From Enoplolaimus lenunculus (Eukaryota > Nematoda > Enoplea > Enoplida > Thoracostomopsidae): DNA of 64,000 nt. The notes under the pieces were generated by a model. It was given only the letters and a program-made list of their open reading frames with translations. It had not been told where the DNA came from and made no database searches. A program made the position numbers and the translations under genes. Position 1 is the stretch's first letter; the number at the start of each line of letters is the position of its first letter. Positions 11,640 through 25,100 of the stretch are shown piece by piece. Where the stretch lies: NCBI GenBank assembly GCA_030248215.1, contig JASANG010002747.1, forward strand, positions 62,001 to 126,000. Direction: 5' to 3'.

Positions 11640-12160
11640 CGCATCTAAATTTTTTGGAGAATATGAGGTTGGTCACACTCCCCTAGTTGGTACCGGGACA
11701 ATTTCAGAGTTCTCTAAGGTCCTCTAAATTTTTGGCCTGCTGAGTAAGTGGAGCAGGCCGAATTGTTCGCCATCTGAGCGCGACTTAAAGAAAATTTCTC
11801 GAGCGAAAAGCTAGACACTATTGTCTAACTCTGATACAGAACTCTCGTTCGAAGTCTGTGTGGGGGTATTTTTGTATATGAAATATTTCTAGGCGCTAGG
11901 ACTTAAACAGAGTTAGCAAAGGCTCATAGCAAAGATTTAAACTGACTTGTGAAGAATTCGCGAGCGAGGCTAGGGAAGCTATACATTATTTGGGATTTGA
12001 CTTCAATGTCTTTCTTTGAACGGCGCCGTAGGCAAAATATTATGCCGCACGCACCGATTTCGATTAGGGGCGAGGCCCCATTTCCCGCCCCAGCCTCTCT
12101 CGGGATGCCGGTAACATTATTTTACTTTTGCCTGAAATAAAATTCGGGCTACGCCGCTGG
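11640..12160. repeat. Dispersed repeat, family shared with 51660-52250
   Basis: Phrases such as GTGTGGGGGTATTTTTGTAT, AAATATTTCTAGGC, GAATTCGCGAGCGA and GGCAAAATATT occur in the same order here and at 51660-52250. Overall identity is moderate. No ends, terminal repeats or coding region were found, so the class is unknown. Confidence 0.45.
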
Positions 12161-12960
12161 TGTAGTATGCATAGTGGAACCGTGTTCTAATTGAGTTTAA
12201 ACTGCAAAACTAAATTCATAAACAGATATAGGAATTAGATGTCCTTCAGGTGATATCATCATGGTATACATGTTTCAAGCATAACGTTCTGACATATTTC
12301 AAGTTATATTAAAGCAAAATGATCGAAAATATCACATTTCCATGTAGGAAATGAACGAAGATATCATCCGCTTGATGTGATGCAAGAGCCTTTGAAATAT
12401 TAACCTTACAGCGCCCAGCACAGACGTAAATTTTGTCTATACGGCACTTTCAATAGGCTTAGATTTGTTTGGAACAAATGCGTAAGCATATATATGCCAA
12501 ACCTATCGCATTACGGAAATTGTACATTGGACCAGCTACGTTTACTAGTTTCTGTTATTTAGGAATAAACATATGTCTACATATATACTTTTGCGCACAA
12601 CCGACACATGCCTCGATTTTGTGCCTGTCCTGCCAGAATAACCTCTTCTGCGATGTTTCACGATGTAGTTACAAAACCATAAAGGTTTTAATTCTGCCTT
12701 TCCCGAGCATGGATTTCCCTGCCAGGGTTTTTCCGTAATTAGTGGAGAGCGAAAAAAAAACAATTTCAAATCTCATCATCAACGATCAGCAGGTTTTAGT
12801 TACAGTCGAAAGACTATGAGTAAAACTATACAACTTTGTATTTAATGTTCAGAAACATCCGCACAAATACAATTTACACGACGTTTATTTACTTTGGACG
12901 AAATGAAATCTGACAATCCGACAGTTCAAAATTCAGTTTTAACATATATGTGTACACATA
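12161..12960. other. Intergenic, nothing recognised
   Basis: AT-rich sequence between the dispersed repeat and the TA array. The short open frames on both strands have no recognisable motif. Confidence 0.35.
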
Positions 12961-12964
12961 CACA

Positions 12965-12965
12965 T

Positions 12966-13031
<66 letters not shown>

Positions 13032-13110
13032 TTATATAACATTATAGAGAGTATAAATATATATAATATATATTTATATATATTTATATAACATTATAGA
13101 GAGTATAAAT
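12965..13110. repeat. TA dinucleotide array with duplicated flank
   Basis: About 50 bp of pure TA from 12968 is followed by two nearly identical units containing ATAACATTATAGAGAGTATA, at about 13036-13058 and 13088-13110. It lies just beyond the TRPM stop codon, so it may fall within or near that gene's 3' UTR. Confidence 0.85.
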
Positions 13111-13151
13111 AAATTTTCACTAGTTTGGACCAATGTGAAGTGTGCCCCTGT

Positions 13152-16100
13152 TCATCGCCGTTGACTGGCATCGTATTCAGCAGTTCCTTTTAAAAATTCA
13201 TTTCTTGAGTCGTGCTCAAATTGATCTAAACGCCGGTCACGCGCTGGTGAAACGTCCTGAGCTGAAAATAGCAATTAAATTTGAAAATATAGTTTCAACT
13301 CGTGCAGGGTACACGTTCTGTTTGTAGTTTCGTAATTTTCAGATTTTGACAGTGAGGCCTTGTCTCATGTTCAGTATTAGGCTTAGGTTCAGGCTTAGGA
13401 TAAGAATTAGATTAGGTTCAGGTTTAAGATTATGTTATGGCTTAGGTTAGGCTTATACTGAGATTGTGCTGAGTGTGAGAAATGTAAAAGCACCAAGTTT
13501 GAAAACAGCGAGAATATAACTTGAAATGCATTCTGAACATGCAATAAAATTGTGGAAATCGGTACGTGTCGTGATGTACACGCAACTAATTTTCAGCTAT
13601 TTACAGCTAAAAATAGACTGTGGGTTTCTATATAGAAACAACGTGTGAAAAATTCCGGCCCGCGGAAATATCAGGGCCGGAAGGTTTTTGTGCTGGATTA
13701 CAATAGAGTAACCTTCAGACAAATTGTTTTGCTTATGCTTAAGCTAAGACAAGTTCATTCACACACTTAGACTTAATGTTAGGCTTAGGAATAAGCTTTT
13801 ACTAATTTTTCATCCCTGTTCTATACCTTGGGCACAATTCTGTTGCAACAGGCTGGATAGTGACGTATAAAATCAACTTATATATACCTTGTTGAAAAGG
13901 CAATACATTTCGCCAATGGGCTAAGATCGCTAGCAGCCTTATTGAACGATTATTTAGTTATAACTCCAACTGTTAGGCTTAGTAATAAGCTTTTACTAAT
14001 TTTGCATCCCTATTCTCAACATTGGGCAAAATTCTGTTGCAACAGGCTGGAGAATGACGTATAAAACCAACTTTTATACACCTTGTTGAAAAGGTAATAT
14101 ATTTCGCCAATGGGCCAAGATCGTTAGCAACCTATTTAACGCTGCTTTAGCTATAACTCCTACTATTCACTATGAGCTGTTGACAAAAGAGAATCTGAAC
14201 GCATCAAATAGCATGCAAGCGCGAAAGCATTTGGGTAGGAGAGTTGCACAATAGTTTTACGAACATATAAGATGTACTTACTCATGTTTCACTAAATAAG
14301 CTTCTGGTTCGTTTCATATTAGCTACAAAAATTTTAAGACGGGCTGCGTCACGTGTTCGCCCCAATTTGTGCCCCGGTCACCCTGACCAGGTGGTCATAT
14401 GGTTTACAGGTTTTCCAAGACGTGGGCAGTAGCTGTTCCAGAAATTTCAGAACAGGCGCGCGTGATATATAACGCCGAAAAAAGTTCTGGCCGAGAAACC
14501 AATCGAAATTTTAGTACTAAATTTTAAAATACAACATTTTGGTTGTTGTCTGCTGTTTGGAGGCCTAGTCCTTGGTGACCGCCTTGGTTCCACCAGTGGG
14601 TGTGAGCAAAAAAGCCAGGTTTTTTTCTTGAACATACCAAAACTAGCTCTTTCAGCTAAATCATCAATAAGTCCATCATTAAAACAACGGTCTAAAATGC
14701 AACCAAACAGTATCGATATGACATTCAAAGGAGGTGGTCCAAGCGGCAAGTTGTACGCTTCATGAACCACGCCAAAATAGTGATATCGCCAGTTTAATTC
14801 GGCGTCTTCTTGAAGTTTGTTGAACGTATGTCTGCAACGAATATCGATGCATAAAAACATTTTGCAGCATGAATTTTACCTATTTTATCTGAGATCTAAT
14901 TCCAAGCTTGGATTTGAATTTGATGCTTTCGGGTTGAAGACACGTCACCGATCAACTGTAAATGCTTGATCTTGTAACCTGAAGGCAGTCTCAAGCTCAA
15001 TTCACACATGCAAGTCAAAAACTTGTCCGTACAACTTGGAGGTTGCAAAATAGGCCACAAAACAGCTTTGAAGTGTGCATGATCTTGTAACCTGAAGGCA
15101 GTCTCAAACTCAATTCACACATGCAAGTTTTTCAGCAAAAACTTGTACGTACAACTTGGAGGTTGCAAAATAGGCCACAAAACAGCTTTGAAGTTTTTGC
15201 ACAAGTAAATAATTCACTCAAAATATGGCTACTAATTAACTGTCACGTGTGAACACTTCTGCGCATGTCGTTCGAATATACGCGTATTTTGACCGATCAA
15301 TTCTAAACGTTGCTGCTGAGTGGTTGTTAAAATAATTCTAAGTTCTCAAATTTATGCAAAAATTTTAAATAAAGTAGAATGTCACACTGTTTTAATATTG
15401 CAGAGTCAACAACGAGGCTCAATGTTCCAATTTTGCATCTACCGAGCATTACATCAAAATTGTCCAGAAATTGCAGTTCAAACCTTCTTAATGTGTCAAT
15501 GTCTCTTTCAGCTGAAACGTACACCTTCAATCTTTGTTCGAAAACTCATTACGTAGAACTTGCAGCTGCAATTTATTCATGATGCAATGTAGAAAGAAAT
15601 TAATTCATATGTAATAAGAACAATGTTTCAAACAGAATCATTTTATTATCATTTGGTAGACTAACAATCTTGAGCCTATGTAATGCAGACGTCTACAAGT
15701 TATTTATGTCAAAATCCTGTTTGAAAAGAACATTTGTTTGCAAATACACGTAGTTGCAAGTTGTTCGTGCAAGTTGCAGGTGCAAGTTCTAGCTGCACAA
15801 AGCTGCACGTGTGAATCAGGCGCTACGCCTCGTGGTCATTTTGCGACAGATATAAGCGGCATAACAGTTACAAAATTTGCAGTATGTAGTACTCTGAAGG
15901 TGAGGCTCCTTATCCAACTTGAATAGTAACGGATATTTTTTTGTTTAAAACTTTGTTAGGTGGGGTCCCTGTTTGGTGTGGGGGCCCCCAAATAAGGTGC
16001 ATGGGGCATGACTGCTCCGGCCCTGTCTATATTTGCAGTTTGTGGACTGTATCAAATACCATGCTGCATGCGCGAAGGAATAAAAACAAAACATTAACAT

Positions 16101-19100
16101 CTGTATTTACTTCAAATTTTAAACGTGATGAAATTTTCAAACTAACGTCAGACATTTTTATCAATTTTAGTTACAGAAAACAATTCTATCCACATTTTAT
16201 ATCAAATGTTGCGTTAAAAACGGACCCAAATATTGCAATGAGCAAATTGAGTACAATAACATTCATCCAAATCATGTACGCTGCAAAAAATAACGTAATC
16301 GCCCAATGTTTAACGGGACACAGCGGAACGTTGGGATTCAGTTGAAAGTGGGTCAGGTTACGCGTGCATGGCTCGTCAATTATCATACGACCTGGAATGA
16401 AAAATAAACTACAACTAATTTCATTTATATACAACTATTACTAACCTTAAATATATACGCACAATCTTAATCTTAAACGTGTGTAGCAGGCTGCAAACAG
16501 ACGTCTGCCTCCAGCTCCATTTCTAGCAAAAAGTTGACCTCCGCTTCCGGCTCCGCTAGAATTTTTGCCGAGTGTTCCGGCAGTTGCGGTTATAAAATTT
16601 TTGCATTTATATGAATGCCCTGCTTTTCGACTAGTTTGTTTATAACAGTTTCGGCACATTTCTACAACTTTTTTGACAGCTTCTGGCAAAATATTATCAA
16701 ACCAAATTTCTCATAAATTACGTTACGTAAGAGATTGTTCACACGTGCAAGTTTTTGCATCGAAAAACAAATAAGCAGCCAGTTGCACGCGCGAGCTTTA
16801 TATTTGATAAAGCCCTACTCGCATGGGCATGTTTTTGCATCTTAAACTTTACAGCTGCAAATTGCAATTGCAAGTTTTATTGAAAAACCTATTAATAAAA
16901 CTTGCAGCTGCATATTCACACTGAAACACTTACACGTGCAAATTGCGCCTGTAAGTTTTGGATTCAAAATTTGCGTTTGCAAATTATAGGCCAGTTCTCA
17001 TGCAAAAACTTGCACGTATGAAGAGCATTAAAATTTTACAGTTTGCAGTTAAAATTTCATTCCTCGCCAATTTTTTTACCTTTGGTTCGTTCAATGAAAA
17101 GTTCACCAAAAATGTTAAAATATGGGGCGTAAATCGATTCCATGAGCGTTTTCAGCGAAAAGCCGTGTTCCGGATGCAACAACGCCTGCATTGGAACACC
17201 AAAACCGAACATTGCCACTGCCAAGATGCACAAGAAAAATATTAAGTTTGACAACTGAAAATTATAAAAGTTCAAACGTTTACACCTGACACTCCTATAA
17301 TCACAGTTGACTGCTTATAAAACGGTAGTCAAATATAAATAAGGTTAAATAGTTCGAAACAAAACAATTATTTCTCGCATAACTTTGTTCAAAATACGAA
17401 AAGTCTTAGTATCCAAATTGCCGTCACTGCCGTCAAAATTTCTTCCCTATCCAGGAGCGTACCAAGAGGTGGGCGCTGAGGGACCGCCGCCCTCCAATCA
17501 GAATCAGTAAGCGGGTTTTAATTTACATCTCAAAGAAAGATAACTTCTGAATTTTTGCTCGCTTCGCTTCGAAGATTTTCACTGTGTAAAAGTGCAAAAA
17601 ATGGTGATCGGGGGCTGTCCGAAAGAGATTTACCGGACCAGCGTAAATCTAAATTCAGTATTGAGAATTATTTGAGTTACAATAAAAATTGAGTTAAGTT
17701 CTAAGCTCACTGTGGGATGACTCCTGGTGCCGGAAAATATTTCACATATGAAATATCCAGAGAAAAACATCGAGCTAAAGCTTTTTGTTCGCTTCGCTCT
17801 CAGTATTTTGTTCAAGTCGTCGAGCAGCAATTTAAGACGTCTATAAATAGAGCTCGAAGACCAGTCTTGGAGCAACAGCCAGCTAAGAAAACGTTATATC
17901 TTTCAAAAAATTATGAATCCGCCACTGCTAAAATTTCTAACTTTTTCTGTGTGGAGCGAGACAGGGTACGGATTTGGATGAAGCCCCAATACAAATTTCT
18001 CGTTGTGCCACAGACATGGCGCAAGATGAAGGTTAAATCTCCGGTTGGTTTCCGTTTTTCCGATAAAAATTGGCTCATGTATGGCACTTAAAAATATTTT
18101 TTGAAATTTATCGAAAGGCCGATATTAAAATTATTGCCGATTCCGATGACGATTTTTATTTTCAAATTTTGCAGATGCCAATTTCAGTTCTATTACACGA
18201 TGTTTAAAAACTGATAGGATCACTGCATTACATCATTATAAACGCGAACACTTAATTAAATCCTAACAATCATGGCCTAAGTATATTTTACTGCCGTCCC
18301 AAAATCCCCCACCGTTCCAGTTAAAAAATTGATAGCTTTTGTTTGTGGTGGGATTTTAGGATTTTGTGATTTCATGATTTTGTGATTTCAATAGAAATCA
18401 TCGGAAGCGAATCCTTACGCTTAGGCTTAGGCTTATTATTAGGTTGAGGAAGAGGCAATCATTTGTCTCAAGATGAGGTTTAGGAATAGGGAAGGATCCG
18501 TTTTAGGTTTAGGATTAGGCAAGGGTCTTAGGCTTAGGTTTAGAATTAAGCATTTAGGCGTAGGATCTGGCGTAAGCTTAGATATAGACTTTAGAGGTTC
18601 CTTAGCCTAATAAGCTTAGGCTTTGACTTAGGTTTAGGCTTGGGCTTAGGTGTAGGCTTTGGCATAGGAAAAGGTTTTGATCTAAACATATATTAGACCG
18701 TAAATGACATAGGCTTAGGCTTAGGCAGATGCTTTTGGGTTAGGCTTTGAATTAAACTTAGATTAAATCTTTAGGCTTAGGCTTATTAGGTTAGGCTATG
18801 GCTTTAGAAGAAGGCTTTGGCTTAAACATAGATTAGACCTTAATGGCACAGGTTTAGGCTTAGGCAGAGGTTTTAGGAATAGGCTTTGGTTTAAACATAG
18901 ATTAATTTTTAAAAGACCCATGGGCTAAACCTTGGGCTAAGCCGTAGGTTCAGGCATGGGCTTAGGTTAAGGCTTACACTTTGTAGCACGCTTTGGTTTA
19001 CGTAAATGGCATAAGCTTTGGCTTAGGCCTAGACCGAGGCTTTAGGAATAGGTTTTGGTTTAAACATGGATTAGATCCTAAGTGACCATCGGGCTAAATC

Positions 19101-22100
19101 TTATGCTTGTATTTAGGCCTAGGCTTAGGCTTAGGCTTAGGCTTAGGCTTATACTGAAGTCTAGGCTTATGTTTATGCTAAAGCTTTAGGAGCATTCCAC
19201 CTGCGACCATATCCTGAAATTCCAAAATCCCAAATTCGACCACATCCCGAAATCCCAAAATACCACCTTTGACCATACCCCGAAATCCCAAAATCCCACG
19301 AAATCCCGAACTACCAAAATCCCACCTTTACCCACATCCCGAAATCCCAAAATCAAAAAATGCCACCGTGGACCATACCCCGAAATCCCAAAATCCCACG
19401 AAATTCCAAACTACCAAAATCCCACCTTCACACACATCCCGAAATCCCAAAATCGAAAAACGCCAGCTGTGACCATATATATCACGAAATCCCAAAATTC
19501 CAAAGTTCCACCTTCCACCATATTCCAAAATCCAAAATTCTCAAAATCCTACATTCGACCATATCCCGAAACCCATAAACCACATCTCCGACCATATCCC
19601 CGTATCACGAAATCCTAAAATCCCAAAATCCCACCTTCGACCATATCTCAAAATCCCACCTTCGACCATATCCCGACATCCCAAAATCCCTAACTCCCAC
19701 CTTCCACCAAACGTCAAATTCATGTGATGGTATGGCGGGATGTTGCGACGCCAGCGAAGTTAACATGGGCAACAATCATAAACGCCAAATGCTAATAATT
19801 TTATGAGAACTGTTCATTTCAATCAATTTTTTAAAAACTCAAACGCAAAAAACCTTACAGTTCCATGATCGGACACACTGATACACACCAGCAAAAACCT
19901 GAAATCACTCCAACAAACTGTTAAGTGTAAAAAATATCGTCAAAGAATCACTTTTCTTTGCAGTGCCGATGCAATGTCTGTGTACACACGGAAAGTGCCG
20001 ATATTACAGATGCTGAATGATCGGCACATCCCTATAAATTTCAAACTTAATATTCGTTTTCCGTTTCCGTCGTTTATACTATTCGATTGCTCTTTCCTGA
20101 ATGTCCTGTGCCTATCTTCACCTCTTACCATATGCCGTATAATCAATATTTTGATACCGATTTCTTTCCAAACGACAACATAACCTAAGAACCGGATATA
20201 GTAAAACGTCAACAGGAAGGCATAGACTATCACAGCAGTGTGTTGATTAAATTTTCCATAGTATGAGCCAAGCCGGATACCAACAACAACAAACAGTGCG
20301 AGATTTGTCAGTCCGTCCAAAATATTCCAAAAGCTTCGCGAATTGTACCAAAAGTATGACATTGAAGTTTTCGCTCTCCATATCTTAAATTAGGAGGTTT
20401 GCCGGCAGACAAAATCAGACAACGCACAGTGTAAAAATCATAGTTTTTACCATAAACAAATATAATCTGTGGCTAAAATGTATTTATCGCTTGTTTTTGT
20501 ATCAAGATTTAGTACTAAAATTGCGTTCCGCTTCTCGCTTGCAAAGTTTTTACACTACTATATCGCGCAGCTCCCACCGTCAGAAAAACCTATCTGGATC
20601 TGTCATTGACTACGGGCGCCAGCTGATATGTGTAAGAGGGTACAGCGTCACCCCTGGACACCGTAAACAAGTTTTATACATATATAGATGTTCATCGTAA
20701 ATAACAATTATTCTACGTTTTATTCAAAAGCCCCAATTTACACGGCGTCATCCCGATGTTCTGGCGGCACCAATAAGTGTTGTTTGGAACGTCATTGCCC
20801 GATTTGGTTCATTAGGCAACCTGCATACATTAATTCCGAGTAACATTTCTGGTTTTCAAACTGATAAAATCTTCAAAACAAACCTGTATAATATCGTTAA
20901 CAGAAATGGTCAGACACCAAAACACTATAATGTACTCCAGATAGTGGACGTGTTTCTGATATCCGCTCATAAACGTAAACGATTCAAGCATCATATAACT
21001 GAACAGGACCAGGAACGCTAAATGGTAAATCTGAAAATTCAATTCAAAAGCAAATTGATACTTAAAATTAACATACAAGAGTGTGTACTGGGTACATTCT
21101 GTGTAGAAAAGAATGTACACAAGAACTGTGCACACCCAGACAGCACCCACCCCCAACCCCCCAAGGAACCCCCCCCCAAGGGACCTACCCATACCGGTTG
21201 AAACAAAAACCGCTTAAGTTTTAAAATGCGTCTTGCTTTCCACTCGCTTCGCTCGCGAGTTTGAGGGCTCCACCTTGGAATTTCGGGGGAACCCCCACCC
21301 CTACCTGTTCCGGCACTTCCTGCACCCCAATTATTTAGAGGTGGGTACAACCTATGCGAAGTGTGACACTTTATAACTGACGAAGATCCCGCTGCTAAAC
21401 TGAAACCCACTTGAACGCTCAAATTTAATATTCTGGCCGCGACCGTGGCCAGAAATGGTCAAACTCTTCATAGCTCGATGGACGACTTCCGGTTAGCAAA
21501 TAAATAAACACTGAACAGCCTTGTAAACTTTCAAACTAAAATGTTGTTAATTGTAAAATAATCAAAATCAGTTTACGGCTCAAAGTTGGTGCATATAATA
21601 TATTTTACGACTAGCCATTTTCGTTAACCCTTTCTCACATGGAATTTTCAATTTCATATCAGAGGCACTTTCGAGGTAAGATTCGATCCCCAGTCTCTCG
21701 AGGGGGAACCTTTACGATGACCACTCAGCTATAGGAGCTTGAATGCTCGAGCCCGAGGGGCTCTCACGTCTTGTAGAGATTTTGCAGTGGACATATATGC
21801 TAGAATTGTTAAACACTACTCACAGTGTCTGTGTTGCACATATATTAACTTGTATTGTATTTAATTGATCATAGTATACTCTATGAGTTAAAGGGTTAAC
21901 GTATATTTTAGCGAAAGCGTTCCTTCAGCTACTGTAATGTTTGCGTAACGTTTGCCTGCCGTAGGTTAAAAATGTAATCATGGAGGAGAGCTTACCGCTG
22001 CATTGAAAAATTTTACTGACGGTGCTTGCAAAAAATACCGCATCGCGTGTAAAAATCCAATTTTTCCATTGGAAAGTTGCGTGGGCGGAATCAGCACTGT

Positions 22101-25100
22101 ACGTGCGTATGATCCAACAGTGCCTTCGTTGTTTAAATCGTCCCAAATTTCTGCAAAAAAAATCTCAATATTATATTGAGGAGAGGCATAATTTGGCAGA
22201 TAAACATTTTTGTCCAATTATATATCTGTATTATTAAAGCTGGAATGACCACAATACGTATATATGTTGGACATCGTTACAGCTAAACTTTGATGCTTAT
22301 AATTTTATGTAGGTATTTAACTACAGCAAGCGTTGCTGAACTGTATTAAGATGGTTCTGCTCTAAATATTAATTGAAACCCGGCTAAACAACCAGACCGA
22401 AAATTCCACTTTAATTAACATTATACAGCCAGAAAGGTTTTAAAAACAATGAAGAAATCCAGTAAAGTCAACCTCTCTATAGCAAATAAAACAGTAATGT
22501 TTTATAACAGCTGTCATTCTCACTACGTTCAGCTTCAAATCATATGAACACGATAGTGTTCATATATATGATTCGCGCATCTCAAGCGCGTATTTTCAGT
22601 TTAGTTCGCATGTTGGTGCTCAAGTAATATCAGACCGGTATCGTTTAAATTTTGTAAATGGTATCCTGGTACGTAGGGAATATTTGTCCAAAGGATTTTC
22701 AACAGTGTGGTCTTCAATAGTTACGGTCAAAAAACACTTACAGAAAGTGCACGAAATTTTTCATTTTGGTTCAACAGTTTTTACACGTTAGCTATGTAAT
22801 TTTACGATTATAACTTTCACCACTTTATAGAGCTTACGGTTGGTTTCACCCCAACGGTTGGTTTATCCCCAACGGTAGGTATTTCCCCAAAGGTTGGTTT
22901 CACCACGGTTGGTTTCACCACAGTCGTTTCTCCCAACGGTTGGTTTCACTCACGGTTGGTTTTCCAACGGTTGGTTTTCCCACGGTTGGTTTCACCCAAC
23001 GGTTGGTTTCACCACGGTTGGTTTTCCCACGTTGGTTTTCCCACGGTTGGTTTTCCCCACGGTTGGTTTCACCCCAACGGTTGGTTTCACCAACAGTCGG
23101 TTTCTCCCCAACGGTTGGTTTCACCTCACGGTTGGTTCACCAACGGTTGGTTTGTCCTCAACGGTTGGTTTTGCCCCAACGGTTGGTTTTGCCCCAACGG
23201 TTGGTTTTGCCCCAACGGTTGGTTTCACCCCAACGGTTGGTTTCACCCCAACAGTCGGTTTCTCCCCAACGGTTGGTTTCACCTCAACGGTTGGTTTCAC
23301 CCCAACGGTGGTTTCACCCAACGGTTGGTTTCACCCCAGGTTTCACCCCAACAGTCGGTTCCCCCAACGGTTGGTTTCACCTCAACGGTTGGTTTCACCC
23401 CAACGGTTGGTTTGACCCCAACGGTTGGTTTTGACCCAACGGTTGGTATTGCCCAACGGTTGGTTTCACCCCAACGGTTGGTTTCCCCCCAAGAGTCGTT
23501 TGTTTCCAACGGTTGGTTTCACCTCAACGGTTGGTTTTTTCCCAACGGTTGGTTTTGCCCCAACGGTTGGTTTCACCTCAACGGTTGGTTTCACCCCAAC
23601 GGTTGGTTTTGCCCCAACGGTTGGTTTCAGCTGAACGGTTGGTTTCACCCCAACGGTTGGCTTCACCCCAACGGATGGTTTCACCTCAACGGATGGTTTC
23701 ACCCCAACAGTCGGTTCCACCCCAACGGTTGGTTTTACCCCAACGGTTGGTTTTGCCCCAATGGTTGGTTTTGCCCAACGGTTGGCTCACCCCAACAGTC
23801 GGTTTCACCCAACGGTTAGCTTTACCCCAATGGTTGGTTTCACCCCAACGGTTGGATTCACCTCAACGGTTGGTTTCACACCAACGGTTGGTTTTACCCC
23901 AACGGTTGGCTTCACCCCAAAGGTTGGTTTCACTCCAACGATTGGTTTCACCCCAACGATTGGTTTCATCCTAACGGTCGGTTTAACCCCAACGGTTCCT
24001 ATCACCAACACGGTTGGTTTCACCCCAGCGGTTGGTTTCACCCCAACGGTTGGTTTCACTCCAACAGTTGGTTTCGCCGTAACGGTTGGTTTCACGTCAA
24101 CGGTTCGTTTCACCTCAACGGTTGGCTTCACGTCAACGGTTGGTTTCACTCCAACGATTGGTTTCACCCCAACGATTGGTTTAATCCTAACGGTTGGTTT
24201 TACCCGAATGGTTGGTTTCACACCAACGGTTGTCTTCACCCCAACGGTTGGTTTCACCTCAACGGTTGGTTTCAGCCAAATGGTTGGTTTTAACCCAACG
24301 GTTGACCGCAATGGTTGGATTCACCTCAACGGTTGGTTTCACTCCAACGGTTGGTTTTACCCCAAGGGTGGTTCACCCCAACGATTGGTTTCACCCCAAC
24401 GATTGGTTTCACCTAACCATTGGTTTCACCCCAACGGTCGGTTTCATCCCAACGGTCGGTTTCACCCCAGCGGTCGTTTCACCCCAACTGTTGTTTTCTA
24501 CCTAACGGTTGGTTTTAACGCAAGGGTTGTTTTCAGCCCAAGGTTTGTTTTAACCCAACGGTTGATTTCACCCCAGGTTGGTTTCAACCCAACGATTGGT
24601 TTCACCCCAACGGTTGGTTTTTCCTAACGGTTCTTTTCACCCCAACGGTTAGTTTCACCCCAACGGTCGTTTCATCCAACGGTTGGTTTCACTCCAACAG
24701 TTGGTTTCACCCCAACGGTTGGTTCACCCAACGGTTGTTTTGCCCCAACGGTTCGTTTCACCCCAGCGGTTAATTTTGCCCCAGAGGTTAGTTTCACCCT
24801 AACGGCTGGTTTCACCTCAACGGTCGGTTTCAGCCCAAGGGTTGCTTTCACACAAACGGTTAGCTTCACCGCAACGGACGATGTCACCCCATGGATTAAT
24901 GCAGCAGCTTGGTAAAGCGGTTGAAACTAGAAAAAATGCTCAGCACTTGAGCAAAAAGGGATATGTGTCATATTCCTATTAAAAGTATGGTAAACTAGAT
25001 CAACACATTCGCTTGATGTAACCTAGAAAAGTATTAAGAAACAATAGTTGCCAAAATCATGCCAATTATTAATTTTTCTGAAACATATTGCGGACAGCAA

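Noticed and set aside
18421-19195. A chromosome end (telomere)
   Set aside because: The TTAGGC-like units are highly degenerate and the array is flanked on both sides by exons of one TRPM gene.
22894-24627. Overlapping open frames of up to 288 codons on both strands (GWFHPN, PTVGFT and VKPTVG repeats)
   Set aside because: They are by-products of an 18-bp tandem unit with no stop codons. Several frames are open at once on both strands, and the array lies in an intron of a gene whose flanking exons join in phase.
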